This document shows positions 11,743 to 20,670 of a stretch of 48,558 nt of DNA, piece by piece. Source of the DNA: Actinomortierella ambigua. Lineage: Eukaryota; Mortierellomycota; Mortierellomycetes; Mortierellales; Mortierellaceae. Numbering within the stretch: position 1 is the first letter of the stretch; each line of letters opens with the position of its first letter. Made by a program: the position numbers and the translations under genes. Location: contig JAAAJB010000245.1 in NCBI GenBank assembly GCA_016098155.1, positions 1 through 48,558 on the forward strand, written 5' to 3'. The notes beneath the pieces are model-generated. The model did not search any database, was not told where the DNA came from, and was given only the letters and a program-made list of their open reading frames with translations.

Positions 11743-12463
11743 CTGAGAAAAAATGGGAGCCTTGAACACAACAATGTGCGCCTATCACGATTACATCGGA
11801 ATGTGTGCTACCCTTGGCTGTTTCTCCCTCTTTTTTTTTCCATCATCAACTCGCCACTTCTTTTACTTTTTCTCTCTACCTTTTGCTCTCCTCTTGTTTT
11901 CTTTCTCGTGCTACGAGATGTTGAGGATGTTTCTCGGTCACTTACATAGTCTTCTTCCCCTCCCCACTCTAAAGTCAATTTGTCGGTTCTATGACTAAAG
12001 TAGTGGTGGCCACTCCAAAAGTCTGAGGGGAGAGAAGGGGAAGTTCAGTTGTGTTACCCGAGGAATGTTGCGAGGGGCAAAGTCCTTGCGCCATTGCTTA
12101 GCTGAGTTTCGACTATGAAAAAAAAATACGCCGGGCTCCCCCCGCTGTTTTGCAGTCAACATGACGAAACAGAGGTCTGCAAGATGTCCAAAACTACTGC
12201 GGGTCGATTCGCGCGGCAAGTTTTGAGTGGTCGAAGTGAATGCGCGAGTTTTGGCTAAAGGGGGCGGGGGGGGTGAGAGTGTGGCTCTGGTTCTAGACCT
12301 CTATTTTTGTTTGTTGGGATACGGATATGATAGAAAAAATGACGCGTCATACAAAATCTGATAAGCCAAAGACGCATCAGTCAACTATCTCCCAGTAGTT
12401 CCACTACTCTTGTCAGAAGTGCACTTGCCATGTAACAGCGAGTCTTTTTTTTTTTTTATAAAA
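11743..12463. other. Between cysteine-rich gene and subtilisin B 3' end
   Basis: This may contain the missing first exon(s) of the gene ending at 7811, but I could not join any segment with confidence. There is a pyrimidine-rich run at about 11820-11910 and a T-run at about 12446-12457. Confidence 0.35.
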
Positions 12464-12535
12464 AAAAGAGATCAACTCTTTTCCTCTTGGTTTTTATTGT
12501 CATAGCAACCAGTGCCATACCCAAGGTTGTTCAAT
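12464..12535 (-). promoter_or_regulatory. Conserved 3'-end element of subtilisin B: AATAAA plus hairpin
   Basis: This matches the element after subtilisin A. On the minus strand a conserved body is followed by AATAAA (12498-12493) and then AAAAGAG-TTGAT-CTCTTTT (12482-12464), a 7-bp stem with the same 5-base loop. It begins about 105 bases past the stop codon. Confidence 0.6.
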
Positions 12536-12638
12536 ACAAGTGCACGAAAGTTCTAGATTTTGATTAATCGAGTTGGAAATTTAAACAGGGCGGGGGATTG
12601 GTATTTCGTGGTGGAAAGAATCACTGGAGATTGCCGAT

Positions 12639-14054
12639 CTAAGCAGAGCCACCATTCTGGAGAAGCTTGTTGGGAGTGCCTATTAGACGTAATATGGTTG
12701 AAAGAGGGAAGATGTCGAATGTTAGTCATGTACGATCTGAATCTCGAGCTCTCCTTCCATAGTCTTGTCAACCTACAGCAGGTCCATTGTGAATCAAATG
12801 CTAATTACCCTTCAGATCACCCTCGATCTTGCCATCGGCGGAAATGCTGACCAACTTGTCAAAGACGGCCTGAGGGCTGCTCAGCGAAGCGTCAGCCGAG
12901 ATCAAGAGAGCAGCAGCTCCAGCAGTGTGAGGAGTGGCCATCGAAGTGCCCGAGATTGTCTTCTTGGCCTTGGGGTTGCCGATCCAGGCCGAGGTAATGT
13001 CGACACCTGCAGAAGAGATCATCAGATTGGTGAGGTTAGGGACCAACATCGTTGGAGAATTCTACACACGCACTCCAATCGCATTTTTTTTCTTCAATGA
13101 CCAAAGCTTACCAGGAGCAATGATTTCAACACAGTTGCCAAAGGATGAGAAAGATGCAAACTTGTCCGACTTGTCCGAAGCAGCCACAGTAAAGGTGTTG
13201 GAGGCACCAGAAGGCGAGCCATCGCAGGCATCCACATTTTCGTCGTTACCGGCAGCGGCGAACAAGGGGATGTTGGCCTGGAAGAGCTTGGCAGCAACAG
13301 CGTCGATAGCCTTTGACTTGCCACCACCCAAGCTCATGTTGACGACGGCCTTGGTTCCGTTGGCATTCTTCACGACCCATTCCATACCGGAGATGACGCT
13401 CGAGGTACTACCAGAGCCTCGGGCATCCAGGACCTTGACGCCCACCAAGGACACCTTCTTGGCCACACCAAACTTTGTGCCGCCAATCGTACCGGCGACA
13501 TGCGTGCCGTGGCCGTTCTCATCCGTGTCCTCGGATCCCTCGATAAAGTTGGCGCCGAGCTTGGCACGGCCGCCAAAGTCCTCGTGCTCGGCATAGATAC
13601 CCGTGTCGATGATGAACGCCGTCACGCCCTCACCCGCGGCATCATTGTACTCGTAGGCGGAGGTGCCGTTGGACGGGAGCTCGGGCGAGGAGAGGCGAGG
13701 CAGACCCCACGAAGGAGGGTTGGTCTGGGTGGCCTTGATGGTGATGATCTGGTCCTGCTCGAGATACTCGACCTCGGGGCTGGCAAGGAGCGCGTCGACG
13801 ACGGCCTTGTTGGCCGACTTTGCGACAAAGCCCGAGATGGCCTCGAAGCGACGTCCAATGGTGGGCATGCTGCCGCCGCGCGAGTTTTGGCGTGCGATGC
13901 TGTTGAACTTGGTGTTGAAGGATGAGGCCGTGTGGCCTTCCTTAAGAACGACAATGTACGAGTCGGCGATGGGCTTGCCAGCAAGACCCTTGAGAAGAGG
14001 TGCAGCCTGGGCGGCCGCGATGCAGACTGCGAGGATAACACCGGTGAACTTCAT
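12639..14054 (-). CDS. Secreted subtilisin-like serine protease (S8A, proteinase K type), copy B
   Basis: Extracellular endopeptidase, prepro form. Exons: 14054-13112, 13006-12809, 12679-12639; 394 codons with stop, all joins in phase. Signal peptide 1-17 (MKFTGVILAVCIAAAQA), I9 propeptide (DSYIVVLKEG, about 31-110), Asp150 (IIDTG), His182 (NGHGTHVAG), Ser336 (SGTSMATPH), oxyanion Asn in AAGND. It ends TPNKLLQNGGSA. Its first intron splits the Gly of IAPGVDIT, whereas copy A has its first intron earlier, at RARGTKAV; only the last intron is shared. A TATA box lies about 170 bases upstream and a conserved 3' element follows. The active-site residues are all intact. Confidence 0.96.
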
Positions 14055-14223
14055 GGCTAGGAGGAGAAGGTGGAAACTTTTTTTTTAAAAAAAGGTGCGA
14101 GGAGGGAAAGTTTGATTTTGAAGACGGGTTGTCAAGGGTGGGTGTGCTGAGTGAAGCAGAAGTGGAGAAGAATGTGGAAGGTTGATGATTCCAGGAAAAG
14201 AGAAGCTGAGCTGGATGAAGGTC

Positions 14224-14231
14224 TTTTTATA
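14224..14231 (-). promoter_or_regulatory. TATA box of subtilisin B
   Basis: TATAAAAA on the minus strand about 170 bases before the ATG at 14054. Confidence 0.55.
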
Positions 14232-14816
14232 CAAATCAAGGTGGGAAGGCAAGGAATTGTAGGTAAGCATATGTCCTTGGCAACAAGGCAGGTAAAGTTG
14301 ACTGGAGTGAGTGTTTGTGAATAAATTGCAAGATAGATAATAAAACAACACGTCCCAGCAATCGACATCCAGGAGCCATACAAAACAGCGAGCATACTCA
14401 TGACGCCTTCCACATCGTGACTTGACCTAACTGGTTCGCCGAACGCAAGAGAGCAGCGTGGAAGTGAAAGTACATCGCTGACCCTGAGAGAGTAAGGAAA
14501 GATAGAAAGAGAGAGAGGGCAACGCTAAGAAATAAACTAGTGCCATTAACAAACGTGAAAGGTACAATGCAAGAGGGACCATTGTACAGGATACCATGAG
14601 GGGAAGGAGTCGATAGCCGGTGCTCGTGGTCTTGCCTAAATGGGAGGGCATGGAATCTTCACACAGCCTTGCCGTTGTGCTTGTGGACAGCCAACCCACG
14701 ACCTAAATTGCTTCGTTTCGGTGAAAATTAGGGGGGAATTTTCATGTATCATTTCCCGAGTACATCTGTCCCTCAATGCTCTCAAACTTCTCCTCCGCGT
14801 CGTTCCTCTAGCACCC

Positions 14817-14865
<49 letters not shown>

Positions 14866-15486
14866 ATTCTGCTTGCCCTCCCCTGGCAAACATCACCCTC
14901 ATTTTCTCCTTCTCTATCAGCAGCAGACGTCTCTTCGAAAACATACCTGCTTTTCTCTCGCATGGCAGAGATTATGCTCCTTGATCGGGCGAAGGCTGCT
15001 CCGATAGGGGGGCGGATGGATTAGCCGATGGCGGAAAGTATGAGGTTCTTAACCGGCTGACTGGCCAACTGACTACCTGAAGGTGCGAGATAGAGAGTCT
15101 ATTGCGGCCGTTGGTTCCCGCCCCTGCCCCTTGTTCCCCTACCCTCTTTTCTTTTTTCTGTTTTTTTTTTTTAGCCGATATCTCTAAATTACACTAATAA
15201 GGGGGAGGGGAAACTTCCTCGGGATCCTTTCCGTGCCATGTCACGTTACATGGCAAAAAAACAGTGACGATTAAATTCGCTTACCCATGCCATGGATCCC
15301 AAAAAAAGATGGCGAGGCTCCTAATTTAATGGTTGAAGCATCCCATATTGCCTCGGATACTTGTGTGGACGAGTTAGTAAACGGCAAATCAGCATATCCC
15401 GCGTATTTCTCTATTCTCATGCAATGGCTGGTATTTCAACAGTTCAATCTACAGCAGTATAGCGCTTGCAATTATAGTAGTAAAGA
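14232..15486. other. Upstream of subtilisin B; low-complexity and unassigned
   Basis: A minus-strand open stretch runs about 14480-14132 with several Cys but no clear family, and may be a 3' exon of the next gene. A CT microsatellite (about 14820-14862) and a T-run (about 15162-15172) lie in it. Nothing else can be supported. Confidence 0.35.
14820..14862. repeat. (CT)n microsatellite
   Basis: About 21 uninterrupted CT dinucleotides on the plus strand. Confidence 0.95.
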
Positions 15487-15487
15487 A

Positions 15488-15518
<31 letters not shown>
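15487..15518. repeat. (GAGAGT)n short tandem repeat
   Basis: About five tandem copies of a 6-base GAGAGT unit on the plus strand, next to a putative exon of the second cysteine-rich stretch. Confidence 0.9.
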
Positions 15519-15520
<2 letters not shown>

Positions 15521-15544
15521 AGAAACTACAATGGACAAATGAGT

Positions 15545-17085
15545 CAATGTGGCATTTTCCACTGCTAACTAGCCTAAGGCTGGACTTCAAAAACATCGAA
15601 TACACGGAATGGGACGGTATAGGACAAAACCTACCAAGTAGCGAGGATACCACCTGGTTTGTCTGCACACGGATGCACTCTAATGCTCCTGAGAAATTGC
15701 AACTGGCGCCCAGTAGCGTACTAGTAAACTCTACTAGTCTCACACTAGCTCGTCTAGCCAATACAAAGAAGGTCTGGTGCGAATGGATCACATGTATGTA
15801 CTGTACATACAGTTGAGCCCCGATTTAGCACACCCCAATGGCTTAGTCCCTGAAGGGTCTTTGTACCTGAAGACATACAAACACGCGGAGAGACATGGCA
15901 GCATGGGAAACCAATATGATGTACGCCATCTCTTCTTAGCCAAATTACCTCGGCCTTGCCTGTGAAGGCGTATACTTCAATACCAGAAGATCCTCATGTA
16001 TGTGTAGACCTAGCGGCATTTTTATGCTGTTCGCCAGCACCTGTCAATCCTACTAGAACTAGACTCTGCTTTCTCTTTGGTCTGGCGTGCTGCGTGTTGG
16101 AAATGCTAAGTACGCGTTCTCAGTATTGCAGATTTTAGGAGAACTCCGTGCCCATATTAGCCTCCACCTCAATGTAATCTCAAGGTCGCTGGCGTTAAAA
16201 TGACTCGTACATATGCCTCTGCTTTGGTCGTATCTAGCGACTCTGGCTTGAGGAACACATGAAAAGCTGCCAATGTCCATCCTTTTTTCTAAAGAAAGAG
16301 CTCACTCTTCGGAGTGAGCATGAGCACGATACTTCTTTGCGTATCATTTTTGTCCAGCCGACCTCACACCGCATAGGATTCAGTTCCGAACCTATCTCTT
16401 ATCTCCAACCACCTCTCCCACCCTCAGAGGACGGAAGGCGGCGTCAACACCCTGCATTCGGACAAACTGCGCATCGTATTTCGCGCATTAGCATTAGCAT
16501 TCGCCGTATCCTCGACGTTTTCCCTCAAAATTGAGTCTCATGGACAAGTTTCGTTGACGAATAGGGCTCATCAGACTTGAAACCATATTCCCATCAGTAC
16601 CCTCTAACAAACATTGACATTGAGTGTCACGTTGGTGTGCTGCTCTTTCAGGAACGCTTCAACGCACAAGATACCGTTGACGTAGCCACGATCACTGTTT
16701 TTTTTTTCCCACCCGCCATGAACACAGAGGGCTGAGAAAACAACGGAGCTCGTTGCTTGAGCCTTGGTCTAGTTCATCCTAGCATACATTACCAACAACA
16801 AGTGATATAAACCCATGTATGTTAGTCACGAAAGAACACTAAATCTACTGGTACTTGCTCAATGGTACCCATGCAGGAAGCTCCGCTGTCAAGTTGACAG
16901 CTGCAAGGTCTCTCACGCTTCAAATCAGTCACACATGCTGTCCCAGGCTGTCTTGGCGTAAAACCATTGCTACCATGTGGCGCTGTTCTTTGGAATTTCT
17001 TTCTCATGTACATCTTCGTCTTGGAGACTAGAGTAGCGCCTAGCACAAGAAAGAAAGAGAAAAAAAGGTACATTCCAACAATCAT
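15545..17085 (-). CDS. Probable second multi-exon cysteine-rich gene, unassigned
   Basis: Same appearance as the 7.8-11.7 kb stretch. An ATG at 17085 opens a hydrophobic leader (MIVGMYLFFSFFLVLGATL) that could be a signal peptide and reads into a Cys-rich segment (GTACVTD, PCSCQLDSGASC). Other coding-like minus-strand segments: about 16698-16610 (RGYVNGILCVEAFLK), about 16285-16170 (GSFSCVPQARVARYDQSRG), about 15913-15790 (YKDPSGTKPLGCAKSG), and 15688-15635 joined in phase to 15561 onward (VHPCADKPGG, then LATCGKCHIDSF). No family is recognised and the full exon chain was not solved. The 3' end could lie below 15545. It may be decayed. Confidence 0.33.
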
Positions 17086-17957
17086 AGTCTATTTGAAAAA
17101 AGAATTTTTTTTGGGCGTCCGACATGTCGCAGTTTTGATGAGGATGTTGTCACGCAACTCGCAAGACGTGATTCGCTGCAAAGAAGTACGGCGCTAGCAT
17201 ACGAGAGCCATTCAAACATGGCCGCAATCTGTGAGATTTCCCATGGAAACCTTGCAGTGCCTTTGTCGTAAATAGTAAAAAAAAACGATGAATCGGACCC
17301 AGATCCATGCACGGCAAAATTCTAACAGAGAATGGTGCTTCAGCATGCTGGCCGAATGGCCCTAGATCTATAGGTTAAATGACGAATACAATACTGCGAA
17401 TGATTGTATGGCCCTGGGCGTACATTCCCCTTTCCCCGCCCCCACCCCTGCACGTAGTTCTAACATGCGACTGGCTATTATTGCCGCATTCTATCCCGAA
17501 CAAATCAATGAACGACGATACTCATATTGGCAACAGTGGCCTCGAGAAATAGAACGCGATAGCGGCTTGCCATCGCGAAAATGAAAAGGGGCTCGTTCGT
17601 GTTTGGCGCCTTGGACAGCTGTTTTGAGATGCTTGGAATGTAAGGGGCAACGACCCGTCTAAAACGCAAAACAACACTTGTGCGTCCCTACTCTTTCAAA
17701 GCCGATACAGAACCCATTAGGGAATCTTTTTCTCTGCCACAGTTCATGCGAACCACCGGAAGGATAACGATTAGTCGGGATTGACAATTTTAAGCCCACC
17801 CGCGGCCTCGCGCACAAAGCCAGCGAAGTGCGAAGGAAAAACCCCCCGTTGGCGCGATGAGCTCTTTGTTGTCACGTGAGTGGAGCATCCTTCCTGAAGC
17901 TTCTTTTTGCTGCATTCGCAATTGCGCATCTTCCATTCACCCCCCTCCCTCATCACC
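17086..17957. other. Intergenic between cysteine-rich stretch and F-box gene
   Basis: Shared upstream region of divergent units. I see no gene here. Confidence 0.4.
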
Positions 17958-20543
17958 ATGCCGCTAGACTCTCTCACTGGCAAGGTCGCAGTAACACTCC
18001 CGCTCGATATCCTAGGGCTCATCGTCGACAATGTCTTTTGTTTTCGAGATATCCCTACACTCTGCGCATTGCTGACGACCTCCAAGGCCATGTTTCGACT
18101 GGCCGCCAAGCGGATCTACGACAACCCATGGGAGACCGCCTTTCGCGCCGGGAATGCCAGAAAAACCATCCCCCGTTTGATCGCCTTTGTGCTATCGCTC
18201 GCACCACCAATGGACGACGAATCGCGCTACTATCTACCAGCACTGCATCTCGTTAATACCGACACCGCTCGGTGCTCCATTGGATCCCTCTCCAGTATCG
18301 ACTATCTCTCTCTCATTCGGACAGATCATCTCATCAATTCGTATCACATCTTTCCGCTGCTTCAGCGAAACATTACGGATGCTCTCGGCCATGCTTTTTC
18401 CTGTGTATCTTATGATGGCCCCCCTTTGCTACACCACCCGACGACACGTTTCATGGTGCCCCTCCTGCTTCGAATGGAGAGTGCCGTCTACTGGACGACG
18501 ATCCATGGCAACAGGAGTAGCGGGGCATCGATCGAGCGCGGTGGAGATGGTCGGCGGCGGCTCGGTGAGCTCAGGCATCTCATCATTCCCGTATGGGAGC
18601 TGGATCGATATATGGCGACAATAACCGACCTGTCCCAGCTGGAAAGCATCGAGGTTTTCCATCCTAGCGAGAGACTTCTTGTAGGGCGGTCTGGCGGCGG
18701 CGATGGTGATGGCGGCGAGGATGGGTCGATGGAACAGGCGGAACTCGACGCCACCCGCGAATGGCTGGTGTTGGCGGCGGAGGTGACGGTGCAGGCGGCC
18801 ATCACGTTTGTGCGACAGTTTAACGCGACGCATGGATTCGGTCGGCTGCGACATGTGGCCGTGATGGTCCCTGGCGGATGGGAGTACTGTGATGAGAGTC
18901 GCGTGCGCTCGACATTGCAACTCTACCGCGAACTCTACAGTTTGCTGCCTGCCATCGACCCACCAAAGGCGCTCACGTACATGTCCTGGATCCCATACTG
19001 CCTCAGCCCTTATCGAGATCGCATCTCTTTGAACCAAGTGGCCGCCATTGGGTATCCTCCAAAGATGGATATTCTGGACGTCTGGTCGGTTCCGCAGGAC
19101 AAACTTCTCCAGCAATGCCCGGCCCTGCAAGAGCTGAAGATCTCGCCTCTTAATGGGAACATCTTTAAATGGGCGGTGGATAGACGGAAGCACGTCGCTG
19201 CTCTAGGTCCACCCGAACGAGGCAAGAACAACATTGGTGGCTGGCCGGCACTGCTGGCTTCTACTCCCAGAAACTCCGTACCTCCACCTGGTCTCAAAAC
19301 ACTCAGCTTGATATGCCAGCGAAGCACTGCCGATCAAGTAGCCAACGATGCCATGTATGCATTCGGCGCGACCCTCGAGAAGTTCGATTTGCGGATTAAT
19401 GACTCAAGCCAGCCCGCCATCTTTCATTTGGGGGAGGTTACCCATGATGACGGAGATACCATTGACGATGGCGAGTCCCGTTGGAGTGTAGGATGGAATC
19501 TCCCCTGTCTGCAAGAGCTCCATATACACTGTGATGGAGGAAACGTGCGTTTGGCTCCTGAGGCACTGACACGTTGTCCAATGCTAAAGGAGGTATTATG
19601 CGATGAGGATGTCACAGTTAATGTCATCGGATGCCAAAACTTGAGGCTCTGGCAACCATGGCGGTCGCCCATGCTGAAGAGAATCTCTCTCCTCAAATCA
19701 TTTTCGCTCTGCTTCCACCCAGAGTCACTGTCGTTGATGCATGAGCTCACGTCCATGACTCTCCATGGACCTACCGGCCTTGGACGGCGTGATTTCTTGA
19801 TCCGGAGAACGATAGACTCCTTTTATCAGGCTCGAGACACGATTGAACATGCGGCCTCCTCGTCCTGCCCGCTGCCTCTCCCCGACGCATCTTTATGGAC
19901 ATGGACATGGGATCTCTGGAAACTCCAAGAGCTTGTCCTGGTAGGCGAGCCGGCCTTCAGGTTCGAGCTCAAAATGCTACGGCGATGCCCCTCTCTGAAG
20001 CGTCTCCAGCTTCGGTTGGGTGTGCATGGTCGGAAACTCGAGTTTGACGACGACGAAGCATCCTTTTGGGAGGAGGGGGAGGAGGAGAAGTCGATCTCCA
20101 ACGTGGGGTCATCGCTGGAGACACTCATGCTGGAAGGTGCCTGGATGCTGAGTAGCAAGACGATACGATTGTTGCTGACCAAGGTGCTCCTCCGATCCGG
20201 ACTGTTACATTTCCACTTTGGAACGCATGGAACGTACACAGAGGCATGTACGATCGATGAATGGATAGAGTACACCAAACAGCACCCACACCTGCAAGGC
20301 ATGACCATCAACGTCGATGACATTGACCCGGCATACCTGTCGACCGAGAGGCAACTGGCAATGGCGGATCGTCACGGCCTCGCAAGGATCGAAGGGCCGT
20401 TACGTGGGACCGGCATTTCTTCGATCTTTCTTTGGAAAAGCCATTTGCGAGGGAGATGGGTAGATCCGTTGAACGATCAAAGGATATGGATCATTAACGG
20501 CACGCCCTATACACTGAAAGGGTCATTAAAGGAAGCAGAGTAG
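17958..20543 (+). CDS. F-box/LRR-like protein, intronless
   Basis: 861 residues in one exon. The start is the first ATG, in good context (CATCACC ATG CC); the frame is open upstream but has no ATG. The N-terminus (about 10-50: VTLPLDILGLIVDNV, then LCALLTTSKAMFRLA and RIYDNPW) fits an F-box, which would bind Skp1 in an SCF ubiquitin ligase. The remainder has irregular leucine-rich segments (LPCLQELHIHC, LWKLQELVLVG, CPSLKRLQLRLG), suggesting an LRR-like solenoid for substrate choice. There are acidic and Gly-rich linkers (about 253-262, 705-720). Large, poorly conserved F-box families are common in Mortierella-type fungi. The substrate cannot be told. It converges on TAH18 with only 127 bases between the stops. 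Confidence 0.85.
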   Translation: MPLDSLTGKVAVTLPLDILGLIVDNVFCFRDIPTLCALLTTSKAMFRLAAKRIYDNPWETAFRAGNARKTIPRLIAFVLSLAPPMDDESRYYLPALHLVNTDTARCSIGSLSSIDYLSLIRTDHLINSYHIFPLLQRNITDALGHAFSCVSYDGPPLLHHPTTRFMVPLLLRMESAVYWTTIHGNRSSGASIERGGDGRRRLGELRHLIIPVWELDRYMATITDLSQLESIEVFHPSERLLVGRSGGGDGDGGEDGSMEQAELDATREWLVLAAEVTVQAAITFVRQFNATHGFGRLRHVAVMVPGGWEYCDESRVRSTLQLYRELYSLLPAIDPPKALTYMSWIPYCLSPYRDRISLNQVAAIGYPPKMDILDVWSVPQDKLLQQCPALQELKISPLNGNIFKWAVDRRKHVAALGPPERGKNNIGGWPALLASTPRNSVPPPGLKTLSLICQRSTADQVANDAMYAFGATLEKFDLRINDSSQPAIFHLGEVTHDDGDTIDDGESRWSVGWNLPCLQELHIHCDGGNVRLAPEALTRCPMLKEVLCDEDVTVNVIGCQNLRLWQPWRSPMLKRISLLKSFSLCFHPESLSLMHELTSMTLHGPTGLGRRDFLIRRTIDSFYQARDTIEHAASSSCPLPLPDASLWTWTWDLWKLQELVLVGEPAFRFELKMLRRCPSLKRLQLRLGVHGRKLEFDDDEASFWEEGEEEKSISNVGSSLETLMLEGAWMLSSKTIRLLLTKVLLRSGLLHFHFGTHGTYTEACTIDEWIEYTKQHPHLQGMTINVDDIDPAYLSTERQLAMADRHGLARIEGPLRGTGISSIFLWKSHLRGRWVDPLNDQRIWIINGTPYTLKGSLKEAE

Positions 20544-20670
20544 AAAGGAGCTAGATTATACACAGCGATTTTTTTTTGTTGTTTTCTAGACATTTTCGCA
20601 TTGTTTGGTAGTGAAGGTGTTTTGCTACACTGTATCTAAAGTTTACAAAGGAAAACAGATGTATGTTCAC
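20544..20670. terminator. Convergent 3' ends of the F-box gene and TAH18
   Basis: 127 bases separate the two stop codons, so both 3' ends must lie here or overlap. A T-run (about 20569-20576) is present. No clear AATAAA on either strand was picked out. Confidence 0.4.

Noticed and set aside
18429..19193. 254-codon minus-strand frame in the F-box gene
   Set aside because: Shadow of the intronless plus-strand gene.
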